A DNA stretch of 64,000 nucleotides from Allium sativum (taxonomy: Eukaryota; Streptophyta; Magnoliopsida; Asparagales; Amaryllidaceae): the NCBI GenBank assembly GCA_030737875.1, contig CM060909.1, positions 394,267,065-394,331,064 on the forward strand, in the 5' to 3' direction. Shown here one piece after another: positions 48,141 through 61,536 of the stretch. The notes below the pieces were generated by a model. That model saw only the letters and a program-made list of their open reading frames with translations, had not been told where the DNA came from and ran no database searches. Each line of letters begins with the position of its first letter. Position 1 is the first letter of the stretch. The translations under genes were made by a program, and so were the position numbers.

Positions 48141-50065
48141 CTTTTGATGTGACAATTGAAAATTTTAACCAATTGAAAACTAATTTTTTTGAATATTAAA
48201 TGGATTTAATATAATTTAAAAATGGGTTCAAAATAATTATAATAAGCATAACTATGTTTGGAAAATATTTTAAATATTGATTTTCTAAAAATATGATGGT
48301 ATAATTTTTAATAAAGAATTTATTGAGTTTTACTATAACAAGATTTTCTAATACGTATTTATAAAATTATTTTTAAATGGGCTCTTACTAATTAAATGAA
48401 TAAATATAATTTTAAAGTTATAAATGATTGAAATATTTATATATATGGGTAATACAATGAGAAAAGTTATTTTAAATAATTTGTTAACATTTGATAATAA
48501 TAATTGTTAATGTTTGTCGATGAAATTATTTTTAAGCAACCTTTTGTCGAATTTCATTTGTTAAGTACTAATTATTAAAACATGATTTATAATTTAATTT
48601 GTTAAATAAAACATCGTCAAAATTTTTTCGATAATATATTAGATATTGTCGTGTTCCGTTGCATTAATCGTCGGATGTTTAAATGATGAACTAAAACACT
48701 TGAAATTGGCAACGAGTGTGAGGTATTGCGAATTAGTAACGCTTATAAGCTTGGTAATTAGTGTTGCAAATTTGAACACAGATTTAGGCCCATGATTTTG
48801 GCATGCCCATGGTTTGTGAATGGTGGTTTAGAGATGTAGCATTACGCATATATAGGAAGCTTTAGGCAAGGACATGTGACCTTCGCAAATGGACCAAAAT
48901 ACCCTCTATTTGAGGCTATAAAAAGGGTGCCATACACACCATTTTTCACAACACTCTCCCAATTTCTTCTCCTCATCCTCTCCTCCTCCGTTTCAGCCAT
49001 GGAATCCTCCTCCATTTGGCCAATGTTCAGCCTCCTCCTCCTTCCTTCCGTATCTGGTGCCACCACACCATCTTTTCCTCCACCTCCGTTTAGTCCATTA
49101 ACTTGTGGGGTCCATAAGACCTCGAAATTTAACTCGCATCATACAATTTTTTTAAAGTTGTGTATATTTTTAGTGGCTACAACTTTGTAGTTGAACACTT
49201 TTCCAAATTGTGAGCCTAACTATTCCAAAAACCTGAATTTTTGAGGAGCATATTTTCTGGCTGTTTTTGTTGAACCTGGGAAACACCTCCACTATTTCGA
49301 GCATATCTCCCTCAAAAATGATCGGAGTTGGATTTTTTTAAATTGGAGAGAAAATAATTCTATACAACTTTGTAGTTGGGCACTTTCGAAATCCAGTGTA
49401 TCTAGTCAAAAAACTTGAAGGAAGATATTCTGTTTTTCATGTCAGAAAGGTTAAAGTGACGGTGCATGGAAGTTCTACTCGACGGTGTCCACTAGGATCA
49501 CCCACCGAAGATTGGAAAGCTATGAGGGTGAGAACTCTTAAATGTATACATTAGTTGGTAAATGTTAATCAGCAAAGATTAATTAGATAATAATTAACTT
49601 GTGTTAATTAATTTGGTTATGGATGGATAAAGGTTGATAATTGTTTGATGGATGATTGTTGCATAGATTAGAACACACAAACACGCAATTTAAGCGTTTT
49701 TGTTATAAGACTTGTGCACAGATATTATTTATTTAATAATGCTGATGATGGTTGTTGATATTGTTTCACACACACTATGACACTGCAATTATGGTATTGC
49801 ATCGGTAAACGATTAAATCTCCTCCATAGTCGAAAACATAAATAATATTATAGTATTATAGTATTGAAAATTTTGGTTTGAAATTTTATTTTCAAATTTG
49901 AAATAGTTTGGAAAGGAAGTGGAACGGTATACAAATAATTTTCGTAGAGGAGAACGTTTTGTTAAACGAGTTTTGACGTTAAATAAGGTTTTGTTTTAAA
50001 ACGATGAAAATGGGGTTTCATTTTGAATAAGTGAATTTTGGTTTTCCTATTTAGAAAATGTTTTA
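48141..50065 (+). repeat. Old LTR remnant F, host of element D
   Basis: TATAAAAAG (48917-48925) is followed by a CT-rich leader (48955-49100), then GAGGGTGAGAACTCTTA at about 49524 that recalls the conserved palindrome of the A/B/C LTRs, then AT-rich DNA. This is the module order of the giant LTRs, but similarity is low and neither end is defined. The first 500 bases may instead belong to the CACTA element. A 104-codon frame at 48876-49190 starts upstream of the TATA box, has a hydrophobic Leu/Ser-rich stretch and is probably not a gene. D interrupts F at 50065. Confidence 0.45.
48917..48925 (+). promoter_or_regulatory. TATA box of LTR remnant F
   Basis: TATAAAAAG sits about 40 bases before a pyrimidine-rich stretch, matching plant promoter spacing. 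Confidence 0.5.
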
Positions 50066-51743
50066 TGTAACGACCCACATTCTACGTATCGAAGGATCGT
50101 AGAATATTTATTTCTTTTGCATATGAGGTTGTATGGTCGTGTAAACTTAGGGAACGACTATTGGGGTTATTTACCACGTTCACGATTTTTGCCGATTTTT
50201 AAATGACCGTTTTACCACTAGCGAATCTTGTTTCACCTATAACTTCTGATTGGTAAGGAGTTTTAACCTGAAACCACTTCCATTGGATCCGGACGATAGT
50301 TTACTTTTCCGTAGAGTGGTCACATTGATCAAACGGACTTACCGTTTGGGAGATATGGTTGAGATAAGGTTTGGAAGGTGAAAAACAGCTTAACCGGGCC
50401 TAATTAGGGTGATTAACAGCTAGACCTATAACCCATTTCGGGATTAGGGTTATGGAGAGGCTGAAATGAGTTAGTTTTTCATTCTATTTTAGTTTTCTAG
50501 CTGCCATTTACCTCTTAGAAACCCTAACAATGGCCTCCACCTTCTAATTTCATCCCAAATCACTCTCTAATCAAGGATTAAGCTAATCTATGTCAAATCA
50601 AGGAGAAATAGCACTAAATCAGAGTTGGAGCTACTGCTAGGCATTAGAATTCGACCCAAACAATGGAGTTTTCAGATTTGATATTTTATTTGTGGCTTAG
50701 GTGAGTGATTTGCATTGTTTTTCACTAATTACGGTTAATTAGGGGTGATTAGTGTTAATTAGCGGAATTATAACTCAGAAAAATTCGGAAAAATATTTAA
50801 AAATTCCGAAATGTTATTTTATGCCTATTTAGAAATTTGGGTTAATTTGGATATGTTTTATGAGTCCTATCATTAGTTATGGTTAAACATGATTAAGGGG
50901 AAAATATGGGTTTTGGGTAGGTTTGATCCATTTTAACTTGTAAAATCGTTGTTTTGATGTTTATGGTCACTTCTACATGTTGCTATGACTGTTTGGTATG
51001 TTTTGTGATTGTCTAGAATTGTTAGATTGGTCGAAAACGCCGTCGTATGACGTAAACAGTTGCTGGAACAAGTGCAGGAAACCCAAACCGAACCGGTTCA
51101 TGAGCAAGGTGCCACGATCCGATCCGGTCAAGACCCCATGAGCCGACCTGTTCGTGACCCCCAAGACCGACTCAAGCCGTTAGCCATTGCTCTAGAGATG
51201 CACTCAAACCGTATAGCACGAACCACCCTAGATGAAGGATCACGAACCGGAGCACCATGAACCAGAAACTCCGAACCGACTCGAGCTTGCGGTCCGAACC
51301 GCTAGATGGAGGAAATCACGACACAACCTGGATGGCCTTGCACGATCCGAACCGGTGTCCCGCAAATCGGATTGGACGTTGCCACGAGCCGGAGCCAGAG
51401 CGTGCCTCGAGCCAAACCGAAGATGTACATCCGAACCGAACCGAGGAGCTTGGCATGAGTTGTATTTTAACACCCCATGAATTCTATAACGTTAAGCTTC
51501 ACAAATTAAAGTGTAATTAATTCTAAATGAAAGAACTAAGGCAAATGGGTTACGCCATTGGGTTCGTCTCGGAATTCTGCTTGAGATAGAATCTGAGTTT
51601 GCGTGAATCGGACTCCGTATGAAGAAGTTATGACCTTCGGAAGTTTCAGAATAGAATTTAAATTCAAACAGCTCGGTTTAAAATTCGAAATTCGAATTTT
51701 AGGTTCAAACTGGGCTGGGCGGGAAAATTCCCGCCCGGAGACC

Positions 51744-51868
51744 AGGTCGACCATAGGGTCGACCATGGTGTCGACCTGGCCTCCCCAGGTCGACCATGGT
51801 GTCGACCTGGCCACCTCAGGTCGACCATAGTGTCGACCTGCCAGTCGACCTGCCTGGTCGACCTGGTT
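51744..51868 (+). repeat. Cluster of nine GTCGAC palindromes in D's U3
   Basis: Irregular tandem units of AGGTCGACCAT and GTGTCGACCTGG give nine GTCGAC hexamers in about 120 bp, ending about 140 bp upstream of the TATA box. Confidence 0.9.
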
Positions 51869-52010
51869 GGCTAGGTCTGGCTCTGGCTCGAATTTCTGTG
51901 GCTCTGTGTGTCACTAGGGCTGACATGTCACCTCTTGATTGGCTCTTTGAACTTTGTATGATCTAGATTCCTCCTGTCTTCATCTGACGGCTCAAAACAA
52001 TTTAAAAATC

Positions 52011-52018
52011 TATAAATA
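52011..52018 (+). promoter_or_regulatory. TATA box of element D LTR
   Basis: TATAAATA is followed by CACCCTAAGTCTCAACT. Solo LTR E is inserted 22 bases downstream, around the expected transcription start. Confidence 0.7.
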
Positions 52019-55000
52019 CACCCTAAGTCTCAACTGAAAATGTAACGACCCGGATTTCGCCCGACCCCAATCGATCGCAAGATCGATCAAGATCGTTCAA
52101 AACCCGCGTACGTTAACTTTGGGCATACAACACATCAGAACAACAATACAGACTTTTATAACATCAATAATAAATGTTACATCAGAGTACAGAATATATC
52201 AGAGTACATCGATAATAATACAGCGGAAGATACATTTACAATAAATTAAATACATTGCAGCGGAACTAATCTCAGCGGAAGACCATCAATACTCTGGACC
52301 TAGCTTCTGGCTTCAATCCAGGATCCTGCTTAACTATATCTGCAAAAAGCTACTCGACTGCCCATGTGGAAAGAGGGCACCCGAGTTTGCAAAGTGAAAC
52401 AAACTACAGGTCAGTCGTGGGACTGGTGTGAGAATTCTTAACTTAACTTATCTAATAAGTAGGCTAATCATAGGACCACGCCGCTAACGCGGAATGGGTT
52501 TACTCCATTGGATTGCCAGTGCATAATTAAAGTAAATCGTCAAATAACATAATGCTTTTTACAAAAATGAAACCATTATAAGACCCAGGTCCCATCACAC
52601 AATGCAACGCACACCAGAGGATAGGGTTTTACCTTATAACGGTCAAAAGATGCTTGATACGAAAAAAAAACGATACTATTATTAGTGTGTATATAAATCT
52701 AAAAAAATTTAAATATAAATGTATTAATCTTAGACGGCATAGTACCCCATCCTACTATGTCGCCACACTAGTTATACAATCGAAAACGAGATGTCGTATT
52801 GGAAATTGGTTTTCTGTCATGAAATCGAGGTTAGGGATGTCCTCTTCCGATTCGAGACACTCTAGCAAATGTCAGGATCCCACGCAGTGAACCCTTGGAT
52901 CTTCAGGGCCGGTCCCTACCTAATGGTAGTGGATTGGCAATTCCTGAACACACGTTTCGCGGTCCCTTTGGACCTATAGTATGACCACTTCCGGCCTATA
53001 AAAAAAACCCGAGGTACCTCAATCCAAAATCCACATAAGTAAAATGTTGGGCCGTGTTAAAGCCCAAAGACCACTAGCTAGAAAGAAACGTGTGCACTCC
53101 CTGCAGTCCTAATCCCGTTTTTGACACATACCGGGGTATGAGGCCCGCGAAGTCACGTTATACACAAAGCTATGCCTAAATAGGCTATGCTTTGATCATC
53201 AGCCATAAGGCCTGCTTTTCAACAAAGCCTTGATCATTTGCATCTTAGCATGTCACATCGTCAGACCCTACCATATTATTGATCATCTACCAATATATAT
53301 ATATAACCTCTAAGCTCATACGTCTTAGAGAAGGGTGATAAGTAAAGAATAAATTCTTCACCACCAAACAGGAATATATAATCGGTAGCGTTCAACAAAT
53401 ACAGTAGAAAGGAATACAATGTCAGACACGCAATCCATTTACAAGTCCGCTCTGGGTCTGAGCGAAACAACGTGTCCGTCGATCTCCAAATACGTTTGGA
53501 CGATCATTACCAAATACCTTGCCTTGGGATGTACAGTCCCAATTCAAGATACCAGTCATCACCATCCCAACGATGTGAAAACCTTCGGTCTTCAACCACC
53601 GTCTTCATCTTCGACTCTTGATCGTCGTGAGGATTATTCAGAATGGGTTAACCCGATCTTTCTGAATAACTCGTGTATTTTGTGATTAAAAATCAAATAT
53701 TGGAAAATCACACATTACGCCACATTTCAACTCCGAATATTCTTTTAATAAGAATATTCATATTAAAGGATTCTCATTAATTTTATCAAAGATAATCTTT
53801 GAAAATAAAATCTTAAATCTTCCTTAAAAGATTTATTAAAACTCTAATTTTGATTTAATATCAAAAATCATTATTATAAGATCATTTATTTTATGGAATA
53901 ATTCTTGTCTCAAAACGGGTTAAAGAACTAGTGTTCTTTAAAACACAGTTCACGATAAACCCGCAAATCGATTTCTAAAATAAGGAATTTCAGAGAAATC
54001 AAATCAATACATAATCGATATGAATTTCTGTATCGGACAACAATATACATGGAATAACGGCAAAGCCTCTTAAATTCCATACATAATATCGGTCTTCTAC
54101 TACAGAAGCCCACCTCGATTATTACCAATCGAATTTCTACTTAATTCCAATTTTAATATATTAAATTGGAAAACTTGATTATTAGAGAATGCCTTTTTAA
54201 ATCTGTAAATTAGATTTATAAATTCCAAATAATAATTTCAATGTAAATTGGATTAAAAGACAAATGTCGTTTAAAACATCGTCCACGATAAATCCACTTC
54301 ACATCTCAATTCATTTCATATCACAAAATATAATTGCAAATGTTAGTAATCTTTTAAAACCATATTTTAAAATAATCATAAAAATATTCTTTATATAAAG
54401 ACTCTAATTGAGAAGCATTCTTTATATTACAAATTCTTTATCTTTTACAAATATTCTTTGTTTTAACATATACTTGATTAAAAAAATATTTTTATATTAA
54501 AATATATTCTTTATATAAAAAGAATTTCTAATGTAAGAATATTATTATTTAAAAGAACACTGGAATCGAAAAGCGACTCAATCATTTACCATATAATTTT
54601 GGACTATATGGATTTAACACACATCATACATATGACAATAAAATAGATAATCATCAATTCATCCATTTTCATCCAAAGTGTAATTTCTACTGTGTAAGCG
54701 TTAAAATTAAATAATAACGCTCATCGCAGCCTGTCGATCTAACGATCAACATACAACTAAATATTGGGATTAGTGTATGTTCATTTTCATCCCAACACCT
54801 GTGTGGGGTCTCAGCCAACAAACAAATAATAAATTCATTAGTGCACTTGACCCAATCACATAAACAAGTCAGGTAACTTGTCTATGGCAGTGTAATACAC
54901 AATATATAACACACGATAAAAATGTTTTTTTTTGTTTCTATTATTTCTACCGCATGTAAAATGTCAATAAAAATGAACTCTTTATTTCTATTTATTGAAA

Positions 55001-55149
55001 TATAAATTACATAAAAAAATGTAAATTTTAAATGTACAATCTTTTTATTTGAAAACAATGAACAAATGAAGTCTTTATGTTACGTTCATTTATGGAAATA
55101 AAAGCGACGATAAAATAAAATCTTTTATTTCAATTCATTTCATAATTTA

Positions 55150-57130
55150 TTTGCATTAAGGATTGCAAATGAAACTGTATCTTTTATTCTCCTGTTTATT
55201 TGCGTTGAGTAATGCAAATAAAAATGTAGTAGAAATGTAAATAATAGAACAACTCCTTATTTTATGTTTACTTACATCAAGTGAAGTAAATAAATAAATA
55301 AAAAGGTAACATTGATTTTAATGCTTTGTTCGCATTTAAACCATGCAACAAAAATGTAACCTTTGTCTTTGAATAAATTTGTTTGAATCTAAATTTGCAA
55401 ACCAAAAATGTAATTCTCATTTTCTTGTTTGTTTGCAACTAAAGTTGCAAACAAAAAAATGTGATTTTTATCTTCTTGTTTTATTTGCATGATAGAATGC
55501 AAATAAAAAAATGTATTTCTATTTTCTACGTTTCGTTTGCATTGTAGCATGCAATCAAAAATATATTTTTTTCTTTCCATGTATTGTTTGCATTGTGGAA
55601 TGTAAACAAAATGTGAACTTTTGTTTTCATGTTATATTTGCATTGAAAAATGCAAATAAAAATGCGCCACTTAAAAATCATATTATATTTGCGTTGGGGA
55701 ACACAAATAAAAATGTACTTTTATTTTATTATGTTTTATTTGTGTTTAAGAACACAAATAAAAGACCGTTTTATTATAAACAATGTTACAATAAAATGTA
55801 ATCCTACTCAATGCCTAAAAATGTATATTTTGATGTAACTCTTTTTAATGACAAAAATGTTTATTTTGTTTAACTCGTTTGAATAACCAAAAATGTATGT
55901 TTTTGGTTTAATCGTTTTTAATTAACAAAAATATATATTTTTAATTTACCATGTAAATTCATATTTTATTTACATAGACAAATGTAAATTATATCATACG
56001 ATGTAAATTCACCTCTAAATTACATATAAAAATGTAATTTTTATCATACAGTGTAAATTCACATTTTAATTACATTAAAAGTGTAATTTTTATTCTAATA
56101 TCTAAATTACATGTAAAAAAATGTAATTTTTTTCCTACAATGCACATTCATGCTTTAATTTCATATAAAAATGTCATTTCTATTATGCGATGTAAATTCC
56201 TATATAAATTACATAGAAAAATGTAATTTCTATTATGCGATCTTAATTACAAAGAAAATTGCAATTTTAATCATACGATACAAATTCCCGTTTTAATTAC
56301 ATAGGAAAATGTAATTTTGATCATACGGTAACAATTCACCCTTTCATTACATAGAAAAATGTAATTTTAATTATGAAACAATTTCTTATTAAAATATATG
56401 CTTTTTAATCCACTCTTTTTAATGTAAATAGTGCACGTTAAAAATGTAATCTTCTTAATCCATTCTTTTTAATGTAAACAAATAAAAATATATTTTATTC
56501 ATTGTTAAATTTCTATTGTAAATAGACAGATAAAAATAATATTTTATTTGTCGTCCAAATTCTGTTGAAAGGTAAACAAATAAAAATAAGATTTTATTTG
56601 TTAACCCATTTCTGTTGTAATATAAACAAATAAAAGTAATGTTTTATTTGTCGTTCAATTTCTATTGCAAAGAAAATAAATAAAAATAAAGTTTTATTCG
56701 TTGTTTACATTCTAATGTAAAGTAAACAAAATAAAATTATGTTTTGTTCGTTGACCAAATTCTGTTGTTATGTAAACAAATAAAATTAAGATTTTATTTG
56801 TTAAACAATCTATGTTGTAATATAAAAAAATATAAAAAATGAAATTTTATTCGTCGTCCAATTTGCATTGTAATGTCAACAAATAAAAAAGGAGTTTTTA
56901 TTTGTCATTTGATTTTTTTTGTAAAATCAACAAATAAAAATAAGTATTTATTTGTTGTTCAAATCTTATAGTAATATTAACAAATAAAAATGATTTTTAT
57001 TTGTCGATCAAATTCTATTGTAATATCAACAAATAAAATAAGCTTTTATTTGTCGTTCAGATTCTTATGGTAATATCAACAAATAAAAATGAGTTTTTAT
57101 TTGTCATTTCAATTCTATTGTTCATTTCAG
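55150..57130 (-). repeat. Two-kilobase hairpin tract in solo LTR E
   Basis: Dozens of irregular 35-60-bp units, each a near-perfect inverted repeat: for example GTTTGCAACT/AGTTGCAAAC at 55431-55452, TTATTTGCAT/ATGCAAATAA at 55481-55506, and a 13-bp perfect stem at 55734-55763. Later units are simpler, pairing AAATAAAAA with TTTTTATTT. Stem sequence changes between units while pairing is kept. The 96-codon frame at 55511-55801 is a by-product. Confidence 0.9.
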
Positions 57131-57599
57131 AAAAACAGAAATTATGTTTTAATAACATAAAATAAATTTTTACAACTGGATCTGAAATAAATATGATTTA
57201 AAACTGAATTTAGAGTAAATCTTCTAAATGCAAATAAAATTCAATAAAATATGAAATTTTAATGCGAATCTAGTACAACATGAACAACAAACATATTACA
57301 AGCCACAATCAACGATTCATACAATACATAACAATCCAGATCTGAATTAACATCATCAGACAATTATTTTAAAGCAAGAAAATAAATTAATAATTAATTA
57401 AATAATAAAAATTTGAATTCTCACATTGAATTTTGGCTGAAAATTCAACTGTCTCGGAATCAGCTCTGGTCTTCGCCATCGCGAAGATCACGGAAAGACA
57501 AGTCCAACGCAACTTACGGTTCGTCAATCGGACCTAGTATGAAAGAGATATTAATTTTTAAAGATCGCATAAATTAAATAGTAAATTAATAAAATATCA

Positions 57600-57960
57600 T
57601 AAAAAAAATACTTCATTCTTCTTCGTTGCATTCCCTGCCGAACCCATATCACGCCATCCTCCTTCTGCGCGCGCCCCCTTAGCATCACCCGACCGCCGAT
57701 CAGACCTCGCCACTCCGACGCCCCGCCCGGAAGCCACCAACGCCCAGAAAGCCACCCAACTCGGCCTCCTCCTCGCCTCGAAAATCGAACTCGAATCCAC
57801 CACGTTTCAGTCCAGAATTCGTGAAATCCATGAACCAAAACCCGATCTTGACCATATGGATTGAAAGATCTCTCCGAGAGCTTCGATTTGGTACAAAGTT
57901 TGTCGATTTTCGTTGAGCGGATCAAAAGTTATGAGCATTTGAAATTACGAGATTTCTGGC
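57600..57960 (-). other. GC-rich leader of solo LTR E
   Basis: This GC-rich patch has the same position and orientation as in A. Frames at 57551-57925 and 57597-57803 (minus) cross it and are not recognised. Upstream on the minus strand is an AT box reading TTAAAATATTATTAAAATATT in part. Confidence 0.5.
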
Positions 57961-58687
57961 CTTCGGTTTAGGTGGCGGCTGAAATTAGGGTTAGGGTTTC
58001 GGCCTGAATATTTTAATAATATTTTAATATTAAATCTCGAAAATTGTGCTTAAAAGGTGGATTTTCGGACTTTCTCTGATTTGGGCCTGCTTACTGTCGT
58101 TCTGAAGGTTTTGACCCCTTCTGAACGCAATGGGATAGGTCCCGTGGCCCAATTCCGAAATCTGTACGATTTTTATTTAAAATTGCATTAAAATTAATTA
58201 ATTAAATATTGACTGTACACTAAAATATGCCGGGGCCACATATGACCTCAGAAAATTCTAAAAAAATATATTTTTAGCTTTCTTATGACGATAGGAATCC
58301 AACAAAATTATTTTCGTCGAATTCTGAGACTGTTTGAAAAATGACTATTTTTAAGGAGTTTAAATTTAACTATAAATAGTCAAAACACATTTTCTCTTGC
58401 CACGCTCACATATTAATTCGAAAAATTCTGAAAATTGAAACCTAGCAATAATTTGACATTCCAGTTCCAACAAAAGTGGTTTCGTCGAAAACGGAGGTCG
58501 TTTGAAAAATGACTATTTTTCAAGGCCAATATATTTAATATTAAAAACACATTTTTAAACAAATAAATTTCCGAAACTTAAAATATATAAGTGTTTACTG
58601 TTTTTAATTCAGAAACATCATTCCGAACTCAATGGAAGTGGTTTCGAGTCGAAATTCCTTCATATGTGAAAAGTAGCCTTTCGCGCC

Positions 58688-58689
<2 letters not shown>

Positions 58690-58727
<38 letters not shown>

Positions 58728-58728
58728 T
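58690..58728. repeat. (TA)n microsatellite in E
   Basis: An uninterrupted TA run of about 18 units lies in the U3 of E, next to the conserved GCGCCAT-containing segment. Confidence 0.9.
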
Positions 58729-59082
58729 AAAGCGACCTTTCTAAATATTTAATTGGTCATAACTTTTGATTTCCGCTATGAAATTTCAATTTTTCAGATT
58801 TGTTAGAAAGATATGATTAAACAGATTTAAATATTTCTGGTTTCACTCAATTCTAATTTATTTTGAATCATGTGCATTCAGTTAAAGTTTAAAATCAAAT
58901 TTTAAAACTACCGCGCCATTTCTAACTCCATTTATATATAAATTAAATTTATTCGTTCTAACTTCAATTAAAATAAATTCTAGCCTTTATTATTAATAAT
59001 AAACTATATTATATCCTCAAAATTCATTTTTATTTTCTAAAATAAAATTTTTTAATTGGTTCAGAATTTGCGGGTTGTTACA

Positions 59083-61522
59083 GAAAATTCACGCAAAAAA
59101 ATAAGAAAGGAGTCGTCATGCTGCCAGGGAGGAATTGAGCACAGCCGTCAAGAGAGAAAAGCTTAGAGACGAATCAAATTAAGAAGAAGATAAAAGTTTA
59201 ATCAAATTAATCAATGCAATGTTAGTCTACCCAAAGGAGCGCATCTCAATTTCAGAATTCAGAATCCAGAATTCAAGATTCTGCATTCGTTGTAAGTATA
59301 GTGACCTTTTAGAATATGAATAAAAACTATGATGTGATTCGATGTAAATGAAAACAGAATTGTGTTGTTGTATGATACAAATTTCTGTGTATTGTAATGA
59401 TTCTATTATGACTTGTGCATTGATATTTGTGGCATAAATTGATTGATGCAAGCCTATTAACAATTGTATATGAAAAACAATGGCACTTGCAAGTTTATGG
59501 CAAAAACTAGAATTTGATCCCTTTTTGTTTATGCCTATGACATGGACCATATACATTCACTAAGTCTAAATTAAGGCTTATGCAAATATGTTCTAGATTT
59601 GAAACCTTTTATGCCTACATAACCCAAAACCTATGATATCATTCTTATGTTTATTTGCAAGTATAATTGGATCTATGTTAAGTTTGGGTTTCATAAACTA
59701 TGCAAGTTCATGTTGAAATAGGCTATGTGATTAGATGTTATAATTGAACATTTTGGTGAATAAACAACATGCTATTTTTGTGGTTGACATTATGCCAAGC
59801 TAAACATGTTTAAACACAAGTTTGTATTAGCCTAAACTATGCCATTTCGTATGTCACCTACTTAGTTATACTTTGATTTGAACGCAAGTTCACATGACCC
59901 ATATTATATGTTAGTTGAATAGCTAAATTGCAAGTTCATGAGCCACACACCTTTATGTATTGTAAAATGTTACATGTGCTTGATTTCCCCTTTCCTCACG
60001 TTTATAAAGTTGGGTTGAATTGTGTTAAGCCCAACACATGTTATAATGTTGCGAACGTACAAACGGGGGTAATAACGTTGGGTGTAAAACATTAAGAATA
60101 TATGTTGGCATGTTTGGCACATGCCAATGACAATGATATTTAAGCGGTATGAATTGTTATACCAAGAATAAAAGATATGACCTTTACATATAATTGAGAA
60201 GTAATAAAATATGTAAATTTAGAAAACACGATATGCTTAACTTGAGGTTGGATTGAGTTGTGATGTAAATCTGCCCGGACCCGCCCGGCTGTCAGTAGTC
60301 ACAACAATACCTATCCAATGTGGGTGGTTAAGCATTGAGCCCAATAATGACCCGAGGTTAGACTGAGCTACGGTGTAAACCTGCCCGGAACCGACCGACA
60401 CATTCAGTAACCGTAGCAATATCTGTCTAATGTGAGTGGTCAGGTGCTCTAAGAGGCTAGGGACAGATGGTAGGGTTAAGTCAACTATAACACTTAACCA
60501 AATTCAATATGTTAACAAGAATTGATGGGTGGGGTTAGGTAAATACAGACACTTAACCACTTAACATGTTTGACTAGAAAATCCTGGTAACGAGGGACCC
60601 GTTTCAGCAGTAACCCAAGTTAGGTATCAACGGTACCCTGAAACTAGGCAGGGTGGGGCACGATTACTGGGCTGATTGTAAGTGGTCAAACGACGGCGGT
60701 GGGTGCATAGTGTAGGTCTAACGGGGTGCAGGCGTGCACACACTCCGGAGCAGACAACCAGGGCATTAGAGACACCAGTAGTATAACCTATACCTTCTAG
60801 AATTTGTGTCTGGGCCGCCACCATGGGTCTTGATACACCCCATGGTGGGACTAGCATAGGTATCTACGACTCTTGGGGGCCGTATGACACATGTTAACGC
60901 GAGTAAGAGCCGATCTTTAGAAAATGGTGATCACTTCACCCTCAGCATGGGGTGCCAGTTAGGATAAACTCAAGTAGGTGTAGAGATATAGTATGGGTGC
61001 GATAGTACATTCGACACTGCCTTAGCTTGTGACACTTTCCTATTTTCAGTTTATGTCTATCATGCCCTTTTCTTATTCACATACTGAAGAGTTACTAGAT
61101 TTACTCAGGCTTTATGTCTTCTTTTCTTTCGTTCCCCCCTCCCTAGGTCCACAGGGAGGAAACAGCTCAGCTTAGTTAGACTCTTTACAAGCTCCAAGAC
61201 CGTAGATGTATGATTTGGATCTCTTTTGCTCGGATTATGGCTTTGGATATCACTATGGGGATTTTTGTCACTTTATTTATGTTTTTATGCTTCTTTAATA
61301 ATCAAGACAGTTATGAGGTTGTAGTGATGGAAGTATTTTGAGACAAATATAGAAATGTTTTGTGAACACAAATTGATGAAATAAAAGTCTGTTTGGTTTC
61401 CGCTGTTTAAAATATGTGTATTTATATCTGTCTTGAGTTTATCTGTGGCTTTTACTTATAAACCTCAACCAAAGTTATGGCATTCCCTTTGTGAGTGACC
61501 TTAACGGAGGTGGGGTGTTTCA
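59083..61522 (+). repeat. Element D 5' LTR, part 2 (R/U5)
   Basis: It resumes with GAAAA, the right duplication of E, and ends GGTGGGGTGTTTCA just before the primer-binding site. At 60240-60460 there is an imperfect 120-bp tandem duplication sharing CTGCCCGGA and a CCTATCCAATGTGGGTGG-like block. No gene is visible; frames at 59227-59556 and 60627-60857 match nothing known to me. Confidence 0.85.
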
Positions 61523-61524
61523 CT

Positions 61525-61536
61525 TGGTATCAGAGC
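61525..61536 (+). other. Primer-binding site of element D (tRNA-iMet)
   Basis: TGGTATCAGAGC is a perfect match to the plant initiator-tRNA complement, two bases inside the LTR end. Confidence 0.95.

Larger units (their letters stand above)
50066..52040 (+). repeat. Element D 5' LTR, part 1 (U3)
   Basis: It starts TGTAACGACCCACATTC. A segment at 50268-50294 (AAACCACTT, then TTGGATCCGGA) matches the duplicated U3 motif of A, B, C and E, so the LTRs are related. It also holds a segment rich in CCGAACCG-like words (51060-51450), a GTCGAC cluster (51744-51868) and a TATA box (52011-52018). Frames at 51060-51520 are GC-driven. It ends with GAAAA, the left duplication of E. Confidence 0.85.
52041..59082 (-). 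mobile_element. Solo LTR E, 7.0 kb, exact 5-bp target duplication
   Basis: GAAAA lies directly outside both ends (52036-52040 and 59083-59087). On the minus strand it starts TGTAACAACCCGCAAATTC and ends CCGGGTCGTTACA. Module order matches element A in the same orientation: triplicated U3 motif (58300-58660), GC-rich leader (57600-57960), hairpin tract (55150-57130), GGGTTTATCGTGAAC-type modules (53905-53957 and 54250-54295), stem-loops (53634-53669 and 52573-52642). It is the longest LTR here and has no coding domain. Confidence 0.93.

Noticed and set aside
48876..49190. 104-codon frame that could suggest a signal-peptide protein
   Set aside because: Starts upstream of the TATA box and reads through a CT-rich LTR leader; hydrophobicity follows from CTC/TTC runs.
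55150..57130. Possible CRISPR-like array in E
   Set aside because: Units are variable inverted repeats without constant repeats or uniform spacers, in plant nuclear DNA.
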